Source of the DNA: Clostridium sp. Ade.TY
GTDB taxonomy: Bacteria; Bacillota; Clostridia; Clostridiales; Clostridiaceae
Direction: 5' to 3'
DNA length: 64,000 nucleotides
Assembly (NCBI RefSeq): GCF_000498355.1
Contig: NZ_AVSV01000003.1
Span: 186,001-250,000 of the forward strand
The translations under genes and the position numbers were made by a program. The notes under the pieces were generated by a model, which was given only the letters and a program-made list of their open reading frames with translations, did no database searches and had not been told where the DNA came from. Of the stretch, positions 1 to 7,098 are shown piece by piece (the stretch's first letter is position 1; the number at the start of each line of letters is the position of its first letter).

Positions 1-2
1 CT

Positions 3-311
3 GTTTATGGAGAAAATTGTGATATTATAATTGTCGTTTTATTATCAAAGGAAGCAAGAGTTGATAAATCTATTTATCCAAATGCTAAAATATTAGAACT
101 TGTGCCAAGGAACTTAAGTGAAAGTACATTAAAAGGAACTTTGAATCTTGATATGGAAGCAAAGAGAATGCGAATAAAGGAAGGATATAAAGATACAATT
201 GAACTTTTAGAGCCAATAATTTTTATGGCAAATTTAAAGAGAGAAAGAGAAGAACGTGAAAAGTATCCTAAATTATATAAGTTTTATAATTGGATAAAAA
301 AAATTATATAG
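3..311 (+). CDS. C-terminal end of a probable patatin-like phospholipase (partial)
   Basis: The frame is open from the window edge to a stop at 311, giving 103 residues with no start in view. An internal GTG at 102 exists, but the upstream codons read as normal protein, so this is the 3' end of a longer gene. The pattern of a hydrophobic DIIIVV strand, then YPNAKILELVP, then a helix containing RIKEGYKDT, resembles the tail of clostridial patatin-like esterases. That is recalled similarity only; the catalytic Gly-x-Ser-x-Gly and Asp would lie outside the window. The tail is basic and ends in KKII. Other alpha/beta hydrolases are possible. Confidence 0.45.
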   Translation, partial: VYGENCDIIIVVLLSKEARVDKSIYPNAKILELVPRNLSESTLKGTLNLDMEAKRMRIKEGYKDTIELLEPIIFMANLKREREEREKYPKLYKFYNWIKKII

Positions 312-318
312 TCAAATA

Positions 319-356
319 AAAAAGGTTTGTATAGTTTAAACTGTACAAACCTTTTT
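319..356. terminator. Bidirectional intrinsic terminator
   Basis: A stem of about 17 bp with one wobble pair (aaaaaggtttgtatagt against actgtacaaaccttttt) has A/T runs on both sides. It serves the plus-strand partial gene and overlaps the stop codon of the converging minus-strand gene. Confidence 0.8.
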
Positions 357-939
357 AAAATCCTTCAGCACCTCCACCACCTAGTAATGCTTCGATTACT
401 TCATCAATATTTGCTGCATTTTCTAATATTTCATCACGTAATTTAATTCTAATCTCAGTAGAAAGAATAGTTGGGATATAACTAATAGCAATTTGTCTAA
501 AAAAATCTGAGTTTAATGCTGTATCTGGATATAATTTTTCATCTAATTGTCTTTCTTCATATCTTAAAAAAGCTGCCTTTGCAAATAGTATTAAACTCAA
601 TATAAGTAGATTTTGACCTACTTCAATAATAGAATCTACATCGGGTATATTTTCAACGTTAATATTATTTAATTGATCTACAATTATACTTCTACCAATT
701 ATATTTGCATTAAAAAAATATAAACCTGAGGTGATTGAAATTAATGTTGCTACTATTTCTATATCAAGTATATGCAAGTCTGTTTCAAGAAAAAAAGGGT
801 CATTTTGACTTGTTGCTGGGCTTGTATTGGAACTTTGATTAGTACTGTTATTATTTTGGTTTAGACCATTAGTAGTACTGTTAGTAGTTTTACTTGAAGT
901 TTTTTTACTAAATTTTTTAGAAAACTTTTTTTTTGACAT
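355..939 (-). CDS. Unrecognised two-helix membrane protein with Ser/Thr/Asn-rich N-terminus
   Basis: 194 residues, function unknown. Residues 1-45 are basic, then Asn/Ser/Thr/Gln-rich low-complexity sequence. Two hydrophobic segments follow at about 58-77 and 108-126, then a charged RYEERQLDEK stretch and a C-terminal helix ending in GGGGAEGF. From residue 55 it lines up by eye with the next upstream gene (1003-1452): the same helix-loop-helix plan, a shared ATL at the start of the first helix and similar amphipathic tails. I infer that the two are divergent paralogues, this one with an added linker. The long Asn-rich tail would suit a surface or spore-layer protein, but no export signal is visible. 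Confidence 0.75.
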   Translation of the reverse strand: MSKKKFSKKFSKKTSSKTTNSTTNGLNQNNNSTNQSSNTSPATSQNDPFFLETDLHILDIEIVATLISITSGLYFFNANIIGRSIIVDQLNNINVENIPDVDSIIEVGQNLLILSLILFAKAAFLRYEERQLDEKLYPDTALNSDFFRQIAISYIPTILSTEIRIKLRDEILENAANIDEVIEALLGGGGAEGF

Positions 940-1002
940 TTAAATTACCTTAATAAAAGTATTTTTATAACAATATATGAAAAGATAAAAATAAATATAC
1001 GT

Positions 1003-1452
1003 TTAGACAAATCCAAGAGCGTTTATGTCTGTTAAATAAAGTTCATTTAAAACTATGACTCTTTCTATGTTTGCAATTATACTTAAAGCATAGGCATTAG
1101 CTAGACGTTTATAAGGAGAAGTTTTAGTATCTGATATAGTAAAATTATTTTCAAAATTCTTTTCATTAAATCTACCAATTGCAACAGTCCATAATACTAT
1201 AAGTCCCATTACTACAATGGTTTCTCCTATAAATAATATCAAGTAAGGACTTATTGTTTCTTCATCTTCATCACTTAAAATTTTTGTTATATCTGTGTTT
1301 GAAGCATATATAAAATATGCATATCCAATAATCAATAAAGTAGCACCAAGTTTTTCACGTTCAGCAAGACTAAGTTCTAAACTTTTAATAAATTCTTCTA
1401 TTTCTTCAGGAATTTCGGTGGAAGAATAATCTTCAAAATATTTATTATTCAT
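1003..1452 (-). CDS. Unrecognised two-helix membrane protein, paralogue of its neighbour
   Basis: 149 residues, no family recognised. An acidic N-terminus (EIPEEIEEF) is followed by hydrophobic segments at about 36-53 and 70-95, a positively charged junction, and a C-terminal helix ending in ALGFV. It matches the 355-939 protein in order and spacing of segments. The Shine-Dalgarno agcaggtg lies 8 bases before the ATG. The upstream sequence carries an AC-17-CATATATTA element that fits the mother-cell sigma-K consensus. With the neighbour 63 bp downstream, the two may be co-transcribed. Sporulation-linked membrane proteins are an inference. Confidence 0.75.
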   Translation of the reverse strand: MNNKYFEDYSSTEIPEEIEEFIKSLELSLAEREKLGATLLIIGYAYFIYASNTDITKILSDEDEETISPYLILFIGETIVVMGLIVLWTVAIGRFNEKNFENNFTISDTKTSPYKRLANAYALSIIANIERVIVLNELYLTDINALGFV

Positions 1453-1485
1453 AAAATAATCACCTGCTAAAATAATGAGATATTT

Positions 1486-1513
1486 TAATATATGAAAAAA
1501 TATTTTTATAGGT
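1486..1513 (-). promoter_or_regulatory. Sigma-K-like promoter
   Basis: On the minus strand, AC (1513-1512) is followed by 17 bases and CATATATTA (1494-1486). This matches the consensus AC-N(16-18)-CATAnnnTA for late mother-cell sigma factor K. It lies about 33 bases before the ATG of the 149-residue protein. A near match, CATATATTG, lies upstream of the paralogue but lacks the AC box. In AT-rich DNA such a match can arise by chance. Confidence 0.4.
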
Positions 1514-1544
1514 CCTTAAATAAAAATATAGATTTTTTTATATG

Positions 1545-1585
1545 AAAAAAGACCTAGTTTTTTTATAAAAACATAAGTCTTTTTT
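1545..1585 (-). terminator. Intrinsic terminator
   Basis: The arms aaaaaagac and gtctttttt close an imperfect stem. On the minus strand it lies just after the 91-residue gene and separates it from the membrane-protein pair. Confidence 0.6.
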
Positions 1586-1591
1586 AAAAGT

Positions 1592-1867
1592 TTAAAGTTC
1601 TTTTAATATTACTTGTTGCATTGACATTAAAGGTGGCCATTTTTCATCAGGTAATAAATAGTAAAAATTCATTCCTGGAGTAACATTTTTAACTCTTAAT
1701 TCATAAGTTTTAAAATTTATAAGAAGAATAGGATTTCCTTGTGAATCTTTTCCTATTACGCTACATATAGTACCTCTATCTGTATAATATTTTAAAAGGG
1801 CATCTAATAAGTCTTTCATGTTGTAATATACTGTATCAAGGTCTAGCAAGACTTTTCTATTAAACAT
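1592..1867 (-). CDS. Unrecognised 91-residue protein
   Basis: Small soluble protein, no family recognised. It begins MFNRKVLLDLDTVYYNM and has an amphipathic N-terminal helix (about 15-30). The middle looks like beta hairpins (ICSVIGKDSQGNPILLIN, then TYELRVKNV), and the C-terminus is proline- and tryptophan-containing (LLPDEKWPPL). The start is well supported by aaggagatgatctaat before the ATG. The gene has its own terminator downstream and lies in a minus-strand cluster of unknown genes. No membrane segment, signal or metal motif is visible. Confidence 0.7.
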   Translation of the reverse strand: MFNRKVLLDLDTVYYNMKDLLDALLKYYTDRGTICSVIGKDSQGNPILLINFKTYELRVKNVTPGMNFYYLLPDEKWPPLMSMQQVILKEL

Positions 1868-1962
1868 ATTAGATCATCTCCTTATTTTAGTTTCTATTAT
1901 TTATTTTAGTCCTTATAATAATATTAATCAAATTAATTTAAAGTTTTGTATAATACTTTACC

Positions 1963-2186
1963 TTATTTTAGAGTTTCAAGTATTTTTATAGCTTTTATTT
2001 CTATAGGATTAACTTCAAGAGAATTTTTATCTAAAATAATTAAATCTGAAAATTTTGAAGATTTGATAGAATAGTTTTTTATATTCTTTAGAGTTTTTTT
2101 ATTATTTCGTTGCGTACAAAAATAGATTCAGTATAATGAGTGTGTTTTATAGTTAATATGTTATTATCTATAATAAATAAATTCAC
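1963..2186 (-). pseudogene. Remnant of an amidohydrolase (both ends kept, catalytic middle deleted)
   Basis: On the minus strand a GTG at 2186, preceded by AGGAGG (2202-2197), opens a 29-codon frame reading VNLFIIDNNILTIKHTHYTE and ending at 2097. That is the typical first beta strand of amidohydrolase family 3 (YtcJ-like) proteins. A second frame continues to 1963 and reads SDLIILDKNSLEVNPIEIK then AIKILETLK, which is the hallmark C-terminus of the same family. An intact protein would have about 500 residues, so roughly 450 are missing, along with all metal ligands. The retained ribosome site and frameshift junction show recent decay by deletion. Confidence 0.75.
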
Positions 2187-2271
2187 CTATAAAAAACCTC
2201 CTAAAAAATTCAATATTAATATAATATAACATGAAATTTAAAAGGAGTATTTTATTAAAATATTATATAGA

Positions 2272-2889
2272 TTAGAATCCAAGTGGCCTTATGCTACTTA
2301 AAATTGCTTTTGGATAAAGTTTACTAAATTTAGTATAGATTTCTGAAGTAGGATCAATTACTTCTATTTCATCATTATCATATTTAAATGATACATAATT
2401 AAAGTCAAAGTCAAATCTTAAATCTCCTGGATATTCTGACATGGAATTATAATTATAGTCTTTCATAAAATTAACTATAAGTTGTCTATTTTCATTTAAT
2501 TTACAAAGTTCTATTATATATTTTTCTTCAATAAAAAATTTTTTTCTTATTTCTGCAATAAAGTTACTGAATATTTTTGTTGATGGAACGACTACATTTC
2601 CATCTATGTCTGAAATAACATAACCATTTATAATTTCTTTAGCTAAAAAACTATTATTTAAAGACATTAAAATAACTTCTTTTTTTTCTTCTGAAAACTC
2701 AGCATATTCTATTTTGATTTTTTCAGAATTCCAGTTAAATAATTCTGAAATATTTTTGTCTTTATCAAGTATAAGCTTGTCTAAAGTTTTAGAATTTTCA
2801 TAAGGAATATCTTCAAGAAGAGCAGATTTGTATTCAGATAATTCTTTAATAAGTTCATCTATCTTTTTAACTTTAAGTTCTTTATTCAA
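2272..2889 (-). CDS. Unrecognised 205-residue acidic protein
   Basis: Soluble protein with no recognised domain. The N-terminal 45 residues look helical and charged. The centre alternates hydrophobic strands (VILMSLNNSFLAKEIINGYVI). Near 170 there is an aromatic, Asp-rich stretch (RFDFDFNYVSFKYDNDE). It ends in SSIRPLGF, the same Gly-Phe ending seen in the neighbouring membrane proteins. The start codon is TTG, chosen because gggaggga-type sequence (GGAGGG at 2902-2897) lies directly upstream. It is transcribed alone on the minus strand, downstream of a lipoprotein gene. Confidence 0.7.
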   Translation of the reverse strand: MNKELKVKKIDELIKELSEYKSALLEDIPYENSKTLDKLILDKDKNISELFNWNSEKIKIEYAEFSEEKKEVILMSLNNSFLAKEIINGYVISDIDGNVVVPSTKIFSNFIAEIRKKFFIEEKYIIELCKLNENRQLIVNFMKDYNYNSMSEYPGDLRFDFDFNYVSFKYDNDEIEVIDPTSEIYTKFSKLYPKAILSSIRPLGF

Positions 2890-3058
2890 AAAATCATCCC
2901 TCCATATGTATTTTACTTTTTATTTTAAGGCTATTATATCACTAAAATTATAAAAATTCTCTTTAAAGATGGGAAGAATTTTTAAATAAATTGTTTAATA
3001 ATTGAGTTATAAATTAAATTTTAAGAAACGAAATTTATGTTTTAAAATTGAATCTTTA

Positions 3059-3562
3059 TTACTTTTTACTCTCGTAATGAGTTACGTAATAACATTTTAA
3101 ATTATGTAATGCACTTAAAAAAGATAAAAATCCTTTTGCAATAGTTTTAGGACTATTATTTTCTATTCCTGTTAACATATAAGAAACAGCCTTTTCTAAA
3201 GAATCAAAAACATTTGTAGCAAAAGAGATTAATTCCTTTGATTTAGCAGTATTTATATCTTTTGTATTATTAGTAAAATTTAATTTTATATTTAAAATTT
3301 GTTCTTTGTAAATATTTAAATAATTTAAGTAATCTTTTTTACTATCTCCTTTTTTTCTAATATTAGAAATCAAACAATTACTATCATAAATAAGGTTATT
3401 TAGTGATAATTTAAAATAATCATTAATATTTTTATTAGAAACAGTATTTTGTATACTTAAACTATTTCCCTTTGAATAATTTAAATTATTAGAACAGCTA
3501 ATTATATTAAAAGAAAATAAAATACATATTAAAGTTAATGCTATACTTCTATTTATTTTCAT
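3059..3562 (-). CDS. Probable secreted lipoprotein, function unknown
   Basis: 167 residues with a lipoprotein signal peptide: a basic start (MKINR), a hydrophobic core and a lipobox IISC with Cys23 as the lipidated residue. The mature part is Asn/Lys-rich and mostly alpha-helical, with heptad-like spacing around 60-110. A VFDSLEKAVSYML helix follows, then a short tail with C-YYVTHY. No enzymatic motif is present. It is probably anchored to the outer face of the membrane. A sigma-A-like TATAAT lies about 40 bases upstream. No partner gene suggests a function. Confidence 0.7.
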   Translation of the reverse strand: MKINRSIALTLICILFSFNIISCSNNLNYSKGNSLSIQNTVSNKNINDYFKLSLNNLIYDSNCLISNIRKKGDSKKDYLNYLNIYKEQILNIKLNFTNNTKDINTAKSKELISFATNVFDSLEKAVSYMLTGIENNSPKTIAKGFLSFLSALHNLKCYYVTHYESKK

Positions 3563-3905
3563 ATATACACCTACTTTTAAAAAGTATTATATAAAGATTT
3601 GGATTTATAAAGATAATAAAGCAAAACTTTACAATTAATATTTTAACATATTAAAGTAATTTTTTTATATGTATTTTGCTTACATTTATATTTCATTTTT
3701 GTAAGAAAAGAAAAAATTCATTTATTGTTTATAAAAAAATGCTGTTTTAATAAAAATTTAGAGCAATTTTGAGTGTAATATAGTAAAAAAATATTTAACT
3801 ATAATAGAATTTAAACATATTATAAATAAATATGATAAAATATAAATATTAAAAGATTATGGTTAATAATGCTATATGGGTAGACTGACTAGGGAGGAAG
3901 AATTA
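3563..3905. other. Intergenic region between divergent genes
   Basis: About 340 bases, extremely AT-rich. It should hold the promoters of the minus-strand lipoprotein and of the plus-strand 2H phosphoesterase. I see only weak -10-like TATAAT/TATAAA strings, and no conserved operator, RNA or coding potential. Confidence 0.5.
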
Positions 3906-4439
3906 ATGTATATAGTAGATGTATTTTTAGATAATAGAGCATCAAGATATGTGACATCTATTTGGCAGTCACTTAGTGATAAAGGGATAGATTCAAGTTT
4001 GATTAATACGGAAGGTTTATTTCCACATATAACTTTAGCAATTTATGAAGATGTAGATGAAAATAAATTTATAGCTAAGTTAAAGGAATTTAAGGGAAAG
4101 CTTAAAAGTATAGATACAAGATTTGATGCTATAGGGGCATTTCCTACGACAGGGACTTGCTTTGCAAAGCCTGTAGTTACAGAAGAAATAATTAAGATGC
4201 ATAAAGAGTATTATGAATTTTTTAAAGAGTTTGATGATACAGCAAGGACGTATTATTTACCAGGAAAGTGGAATCCGCATTGTAGTTTAGCAATTGGATT
4301 AAATAAAGAAAAGTTAAAAGAAGTAATGAATTTTATTATAGATATATATGAACCTTTTGATGCTAGTTTAGAAGGTATAGCATTATATAAAGTTGAGATG
4401 GAAAATGGAATATTTACTGATAGTATAAGATTATTTTAA
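3906..4439 (+). CDS. 2H phosphoesterase / 2'-5' RNA ligase family protein
   Basis: 177 residues carrying the two His-x-Thr/Ser signatures of the 2H fold: H41-I-T43 in FPHITLAI and H125-C-S127 in NPHCSLAIG. Family members hydrolyse cyclic phosphodiesters or 2'-5' linkages in RNA or nucleotides; the substrate here cannot be told. The open frame extends upstream to 3876. ATG 3906 is preferred because gggaggaag lies 7-8 bases before it, and the extra N-terminal residues would be encoded across the ribosome site. It appears to be a single-gene unit followed by a hairpin terminator. Confidence 0.8.
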   Translation: MYIVDVFLDNRASRYVTSIWQSLSDKGIDSSLINTEGLFPHITLAIYEDVDENKFIAKLKEFKGKLKSIDTRFDAIGAFPTTGTCFAKPVVTEEIIKMHKEYYEFFKEFDDTARTYYLPGKWNPHCSLAIGLNKEKLKEVMNFIIDIYEPFDASLEGIALYKVEMENGIFTDSIRLF

Positions 4440-4569
4440 TAAAATAAATATTGTAAATATATTTTGAGTTTATAATTAAAAAATTTTTTAGTATAATGAA
4501 TAATTTTTTAGTTTTATGGATAATATAATAATGTAATCAAGGAACGAAAGTTTAGACAATTGGTTACAG

Positions 4570-4600
4570 GACACTGCTTATTGGATAAGTGGTGTCTTTT
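4570..4600 (+). terminator. Hairpin terminator, copy 1 of a duplicated element
   Basis: An 11-bp stem from gacactgctta (4570-4580) and taagtggtgtc (4586-4596), loop ttgga, then TTTT. The 22 bases before it (gtttagacaattggttacag) also recur before the second copy at 5856, so the repeated unit is larger than the hairpin. Confidence 0.65.
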
Positions 4601-4690
4601 CATTTTATAAATAAAATTTAATTATAGTTAGTTTTCAAATGAATATAAAATGACAAGTAATGAAAAGATATTTATGAGGTGATAAATATT

Positions 4691-4831
4691 ATGAAAAAAC
4701 AAGAGTTAAAAGGAAATGTAAGTGCATATAAAATAGGAAATTATACAAAAAATGCAGTAGAAAATTTTGAAGGAAATATAGTAGAGCAAACTAATTATTT
4801 AGAAAAAGTAGATAAAGATTTAGATAAATAA
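4691..4831 (+). CDS. 46-residue unrecognised mini-protein
   Basis: A short frame beginning MKKQELKGNVSAYKIGNYTK and ending KVDKDLDK. GAGGTG (4675-4680) lies 10 bases before the ATG, and a strong terminator follows 15 bases after the stop, so it has the signals of a monocistronic gene. It is hydrophilic, charged and probably helical in its second half, with no cysteine or membrane segment. Function unknown. Flanking by regulatory signals argues against a chance frame. Confidence 0.6.
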   Translation: MKKQELKGNVSAYKIGNYTKNAVENFEGNIVEQTNYLEKVDKDLDK

Positions 4832-4846
4832 AATTAATTTATACTT

Positions 4847-4875
4847 AAGTAGCAATGTATTTGCTACTTATTTTT
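4847..4875 (+). terminator. Intrinsic terminator of the 46-residue gene
   Basis: Stem aagtagcaa / ttgctactt (4847-4855, 4861-4869) with loop tgta plus t, followed by a T-rich tail attttttg. Confidence 0.8.
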
Positions 4876-5047
4876 TGCTTTTTAATAAATTATAATGCGA
4901 AGAGAAATATATATTTATTAAGAGTATTAAAATTTATAGGTAAATAAGTAGATTTTTTTATGTTAAAATATGTTTAATAAAAATTTTTTAATACATAATG
5001 AAGTAAAGTATGTTAAAAAATATCTTAAAAATTAAAGGGGTATGAGG

Positions 5048-5812
5048 ATGAAAGAGAGTATAAATAAAATTAGTGAGTTTTTAGCGATAAGAGATATAGA
5101 AAGTTTAAATAAGAGAAGTTTAAAGGAAAAATTTAATATAGAAAAGGTTGATGTATTAGTATTACTTGGAAGCTCTATAACATATTCAATAAAGTGTGCA
5201 GTTGAAGCTTATGAAAATGGTATATGTAATAAAATAATGATATGTGGAGGAATTGGACACTCAACAGAAATTTTAAGAGATGTTTTAAGATCTCATAATG
5301 TATATAAAAACATAGAATTAAACAATAACTCAGAAGCAGATATAATATTTCAAATTATAAATAAATATTATAAAGTTCCTTTAGAAAAAATAATTATAGA
5401 AAATAAATCTACTAATTGTGGAGATAATGCTAAAAAAGCTATAGAAATGTTAGATAATATGGGGATAAAATATAACTCATTATTATTAATGCAAGATCCA
5501 ACTATGCAACTTAGAACTTATTTAGCATTTTTAAAATATTTAAAAGATAAAGGAGAAATAAAGGTTATAAATTATGCTCCTTTTATACCAAAAGTTAATG
5601 AGAATATAAAACTTATAAATAAAAATATTGATGGTATTTGGAGGGAAGAGAGATTTATTGATCTTTTAATGGGAGAAATACCAAGACTTAGAGATGATGA
5701 AAATGGTTATGGACCTAAAGGATTAAATTTTATAGAGCATATTGATATAAGTGATTTAATAGAGGAAAGTTATATTAATTTAAAAAATATTTTTGGAGAA
5801 AGATGCAGATAA
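5048..5812 (+). CDS. YdcF family protein (DUF218)
   Basis: 254 residues. DUF218 proteins (YdcF, ElyC, SanA) have a Rossmann-like fold and a role in envelope or nucleotide metabolism that is poorly defined. Seen here are the first strand and loop VDVLVLLGSSITYS, the ICGGIGHST loop, an ENKSTNCGDNAKKA helix start (the family's conserved E-x-S-x-N-T region) and LLLMQDPTMQLRT. There is no signal peptide, so it is probably cytoplasmic, as with E. coli YdcF. ATG 5048 is chosen over ATG 5042 because aaagggg ends at 5040. A copy of the duplicated hairpin follows the stop. Confidence 0.8.
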   Translation: MKESINKISEFLAIRDIESLNKRSLKEKFNIEKVDVLVLLGSSITYSIKCAVEAYENGICNKIMICGGIGHSTEILRDVLRSHNVYKNIELNNNSEADIIFQIINKYYKVPLEKIIIENKSTNCGDNAKKAIEMLDNMGIKYNSLLLMQDPTMQLRTYLAFLKYLKDKGEIKVINYAPFIPKVNENIKLINKNIDGIWREERFIDLLMGEIPRLRDDENGYGPKGLNFIEHIDISDLIEESYINLKNIFGERCR

Positions 5813-5855
5813 AATAAATACTTGTAAATATGAGGTTTTGGATAATTGATTATAG

Positions 5856-5886
5856 AACACTGCTTATTAAATAAGTGGTGTTTTCT
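5856..5886 (+). terminator. Hairpin terminator, copy 2 of a duplicated element
   Basis: Stem aacactgctta (5856-5866) with taagtggtgtt (5872-5882), loop ttaaa, then TTTTCT. It is closely similar to copy 1 at 4570, including the upstream aattgattata sequence. Confidence 0.65.
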
Positions 5887-5933
5887 CTTTTGTTAAAGTT
5901 AATTAAACATTTAATATTAAAAGATAATTATTA

Positions 5934-5962
5934 TTGACAAAATTCAAAGTTAGTAATATATT
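5934..5962 (+). promoter_or_regulatory. Sigma-A promoter of the membrane protein-MarR operon
   Basis: TTGACA (5934-5939), a 17-base spacer and TATATT (5957-5962). Transcription should start near 5969, inside or next to the inverted repeat at 5972-5991. Confidence 0.75.
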
Positions 5963-5971
5963 ATTTATATG

Positions 5972-5991
5972 ATAGTTCGCATAAGAACTAT
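5972..5991 (+). promoter_or_regulatory. Putative MarR operator
   Basis: A perfect 7-bp inverted repeat ATAGTTC-gcataa-GAACTAT lies directly after the -10 box. The centre-to-centre geometry and the MarR gene in the same operon suggest autorepression by the product of 6482-6907. This is an inference. Confidence 0.6.
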
Positions 5992-6013
5992 TTTAGGTTT
6001 AGGAGATGATAAT

Positions 6014-6463
6014 ATGAAAAATTTTATAAAGGTTAATAAAAGAACTTTATTATTAATAGCAGGTTTAGTATGGGGATTCGCAGGATTTAGAGTATTTACT
6101 ATTGGTATAGGTGATGTAGAAGCCAATCATGGAAATTTTATATATAGCATAATATTTGCAGCAATAATATTTTTTGTATTCTTTAAATTTATATTTAGTA
6201 AAATGTTTAAAAAACATACTAAAAGAATAGTAAATAGTGAATTACAAAAACATTGTGCATTTTCATTTTTTGATGTTAGAAGTTATTTAATAATGGGCTT
6301 TATGATATTTTTTGGAATACTTGTAAGAAGCCTTGGAATATTTAATCCAGTTTATGTTGGAACATTTTATATAGGATTAGGATTCGCATTATTTATGGCA
6401 GGTGTACTTTTCCTTATAAGTTCATTTAGATTTTCAAATACTAAATTAAAATTTAAATTATAG
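6014..6463 (+). CDS. Integral membrane protein, function unknown
   Basis: 149 residues with about four membrane helices: about 12-30, 40-60, 90-108 and 115-137. Short basic cytoplasmic loops (KMFKKHTKR) separate them. No transport signature is recognised. ATG 6014 is preferred over 5969: the Shine-Dalgarno aggag (6001-6005) fits it, and the earlier codon would fall in the operator and leader. It is the first gene of a two-gene operon with a MarR regulator 18 bp downstream. It is probably the regulated target, perhaps for stress or small-molecule tolerance. Confidence 0.7.
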   Translation: MKNFIKVNKRTLLLIAGLVWGFAGFRVFTIGIGDVEANHGNFIYSIIFAAIIFFVFFKFIFSKMFKKHTKRIVNSELQKHCAFSFFDVRSYLIMGFMIFFGILVRSLGIFNPVYVGTFYIGLGFALFMAGVLFLISSFRFSNTKLKFKL

Positions 6464-6481
6464 GTTTAAGGAGTTTATAAA

Positions 6482-6907
6482 ATGAAATGTGATCCATTTG
6501 AAGTTGCCATGTTAATAAAAGAAGTATATTCAAATACAGTTAATATAATAAGTGATAATTTAAAGGAAAGTGGACTTACTTATCAACAAATTATGGTTAT
6601 AAAATTAATAGCGCACAATGGACGAGTTAATATTTCAGCAGTATGTGATGAAATGTCACTTGCTAAAGGGACGGTTTCAGGAATAGTTACAAGATTGGAA
6701 TCATTAGGGTATATAAATAAGATTAAGGAACCTAATGATAAAAGAAATACTTATATTGAATTTTCAGAAAAAGGATTGGAATTTGCAAAAGAATTTAGAA
6801 AAACTATCAATGAAAGTTTTGAAAATATATTTAAAAATTTCACAGAAGATGAATTAACCAAGTTAAAAGAAGATTTAATAGTTACTAGAAATAAAATAAA
6901 AAGATAA
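6482..6907 (+). CDS. MarR family transcriptional regulator
   Basis: 141 residues with the standard MarR layout: an N-terminal dimerisation helix, then a winged helix-turn-helix. The recognition helix lies around LAKGTVSGIVTRLESLGYI, and the wing is KIKEPNDKRNTYIEFSEKG (a DxR/DKRN motif, about 80-97). C-terminal dimer helices follow. It shares an operon with the upstream membrane protein and ends at a terminator. The inverted repeat beside the operon promoter is the obvious candidate site. There is no cysteine pair that would suggest an OhrR-type peroxide sensor, so the ligand is unknown. Confidence 0.9.
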   Translation: MKCDPFEVAMLIKEVYSNTVNIISDNLKESGLTYQQIMVIKLIAHNGRVNISAVCDEMSLAKGTVSGIVTRLESLGYINKIKEPNDKRNTYIEFSEKGLEFAKEFRKTINESFENIFKNFTEDELTKLKEDLIVTRNKIKR

Positions 6908-6913
6908 AATTTA

Positions 6914-6938
6914 GGGTATTTTTAAAATATCCTTTTTT
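6914..6938 (+). terminator. Intrinsic terminator
   Basis: gggtattttt/aaaatatcc stem followed by seven T residues, directly after the MarR gene. Confidence 0.75.
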
Positions 6939-7098
6939 TAATAGAATAGTTTATATTATGAAAAATTAAAAATATTTTTTAAAATATAAATATTTGTAAA
7001 TAATTGTTTGTATTACAAATATAAAAACACTTATAATTATATGGAAAAGATTAAAGGTAAGTATATATTGTATAAACTGAGGAGGAATAAAACATTAT

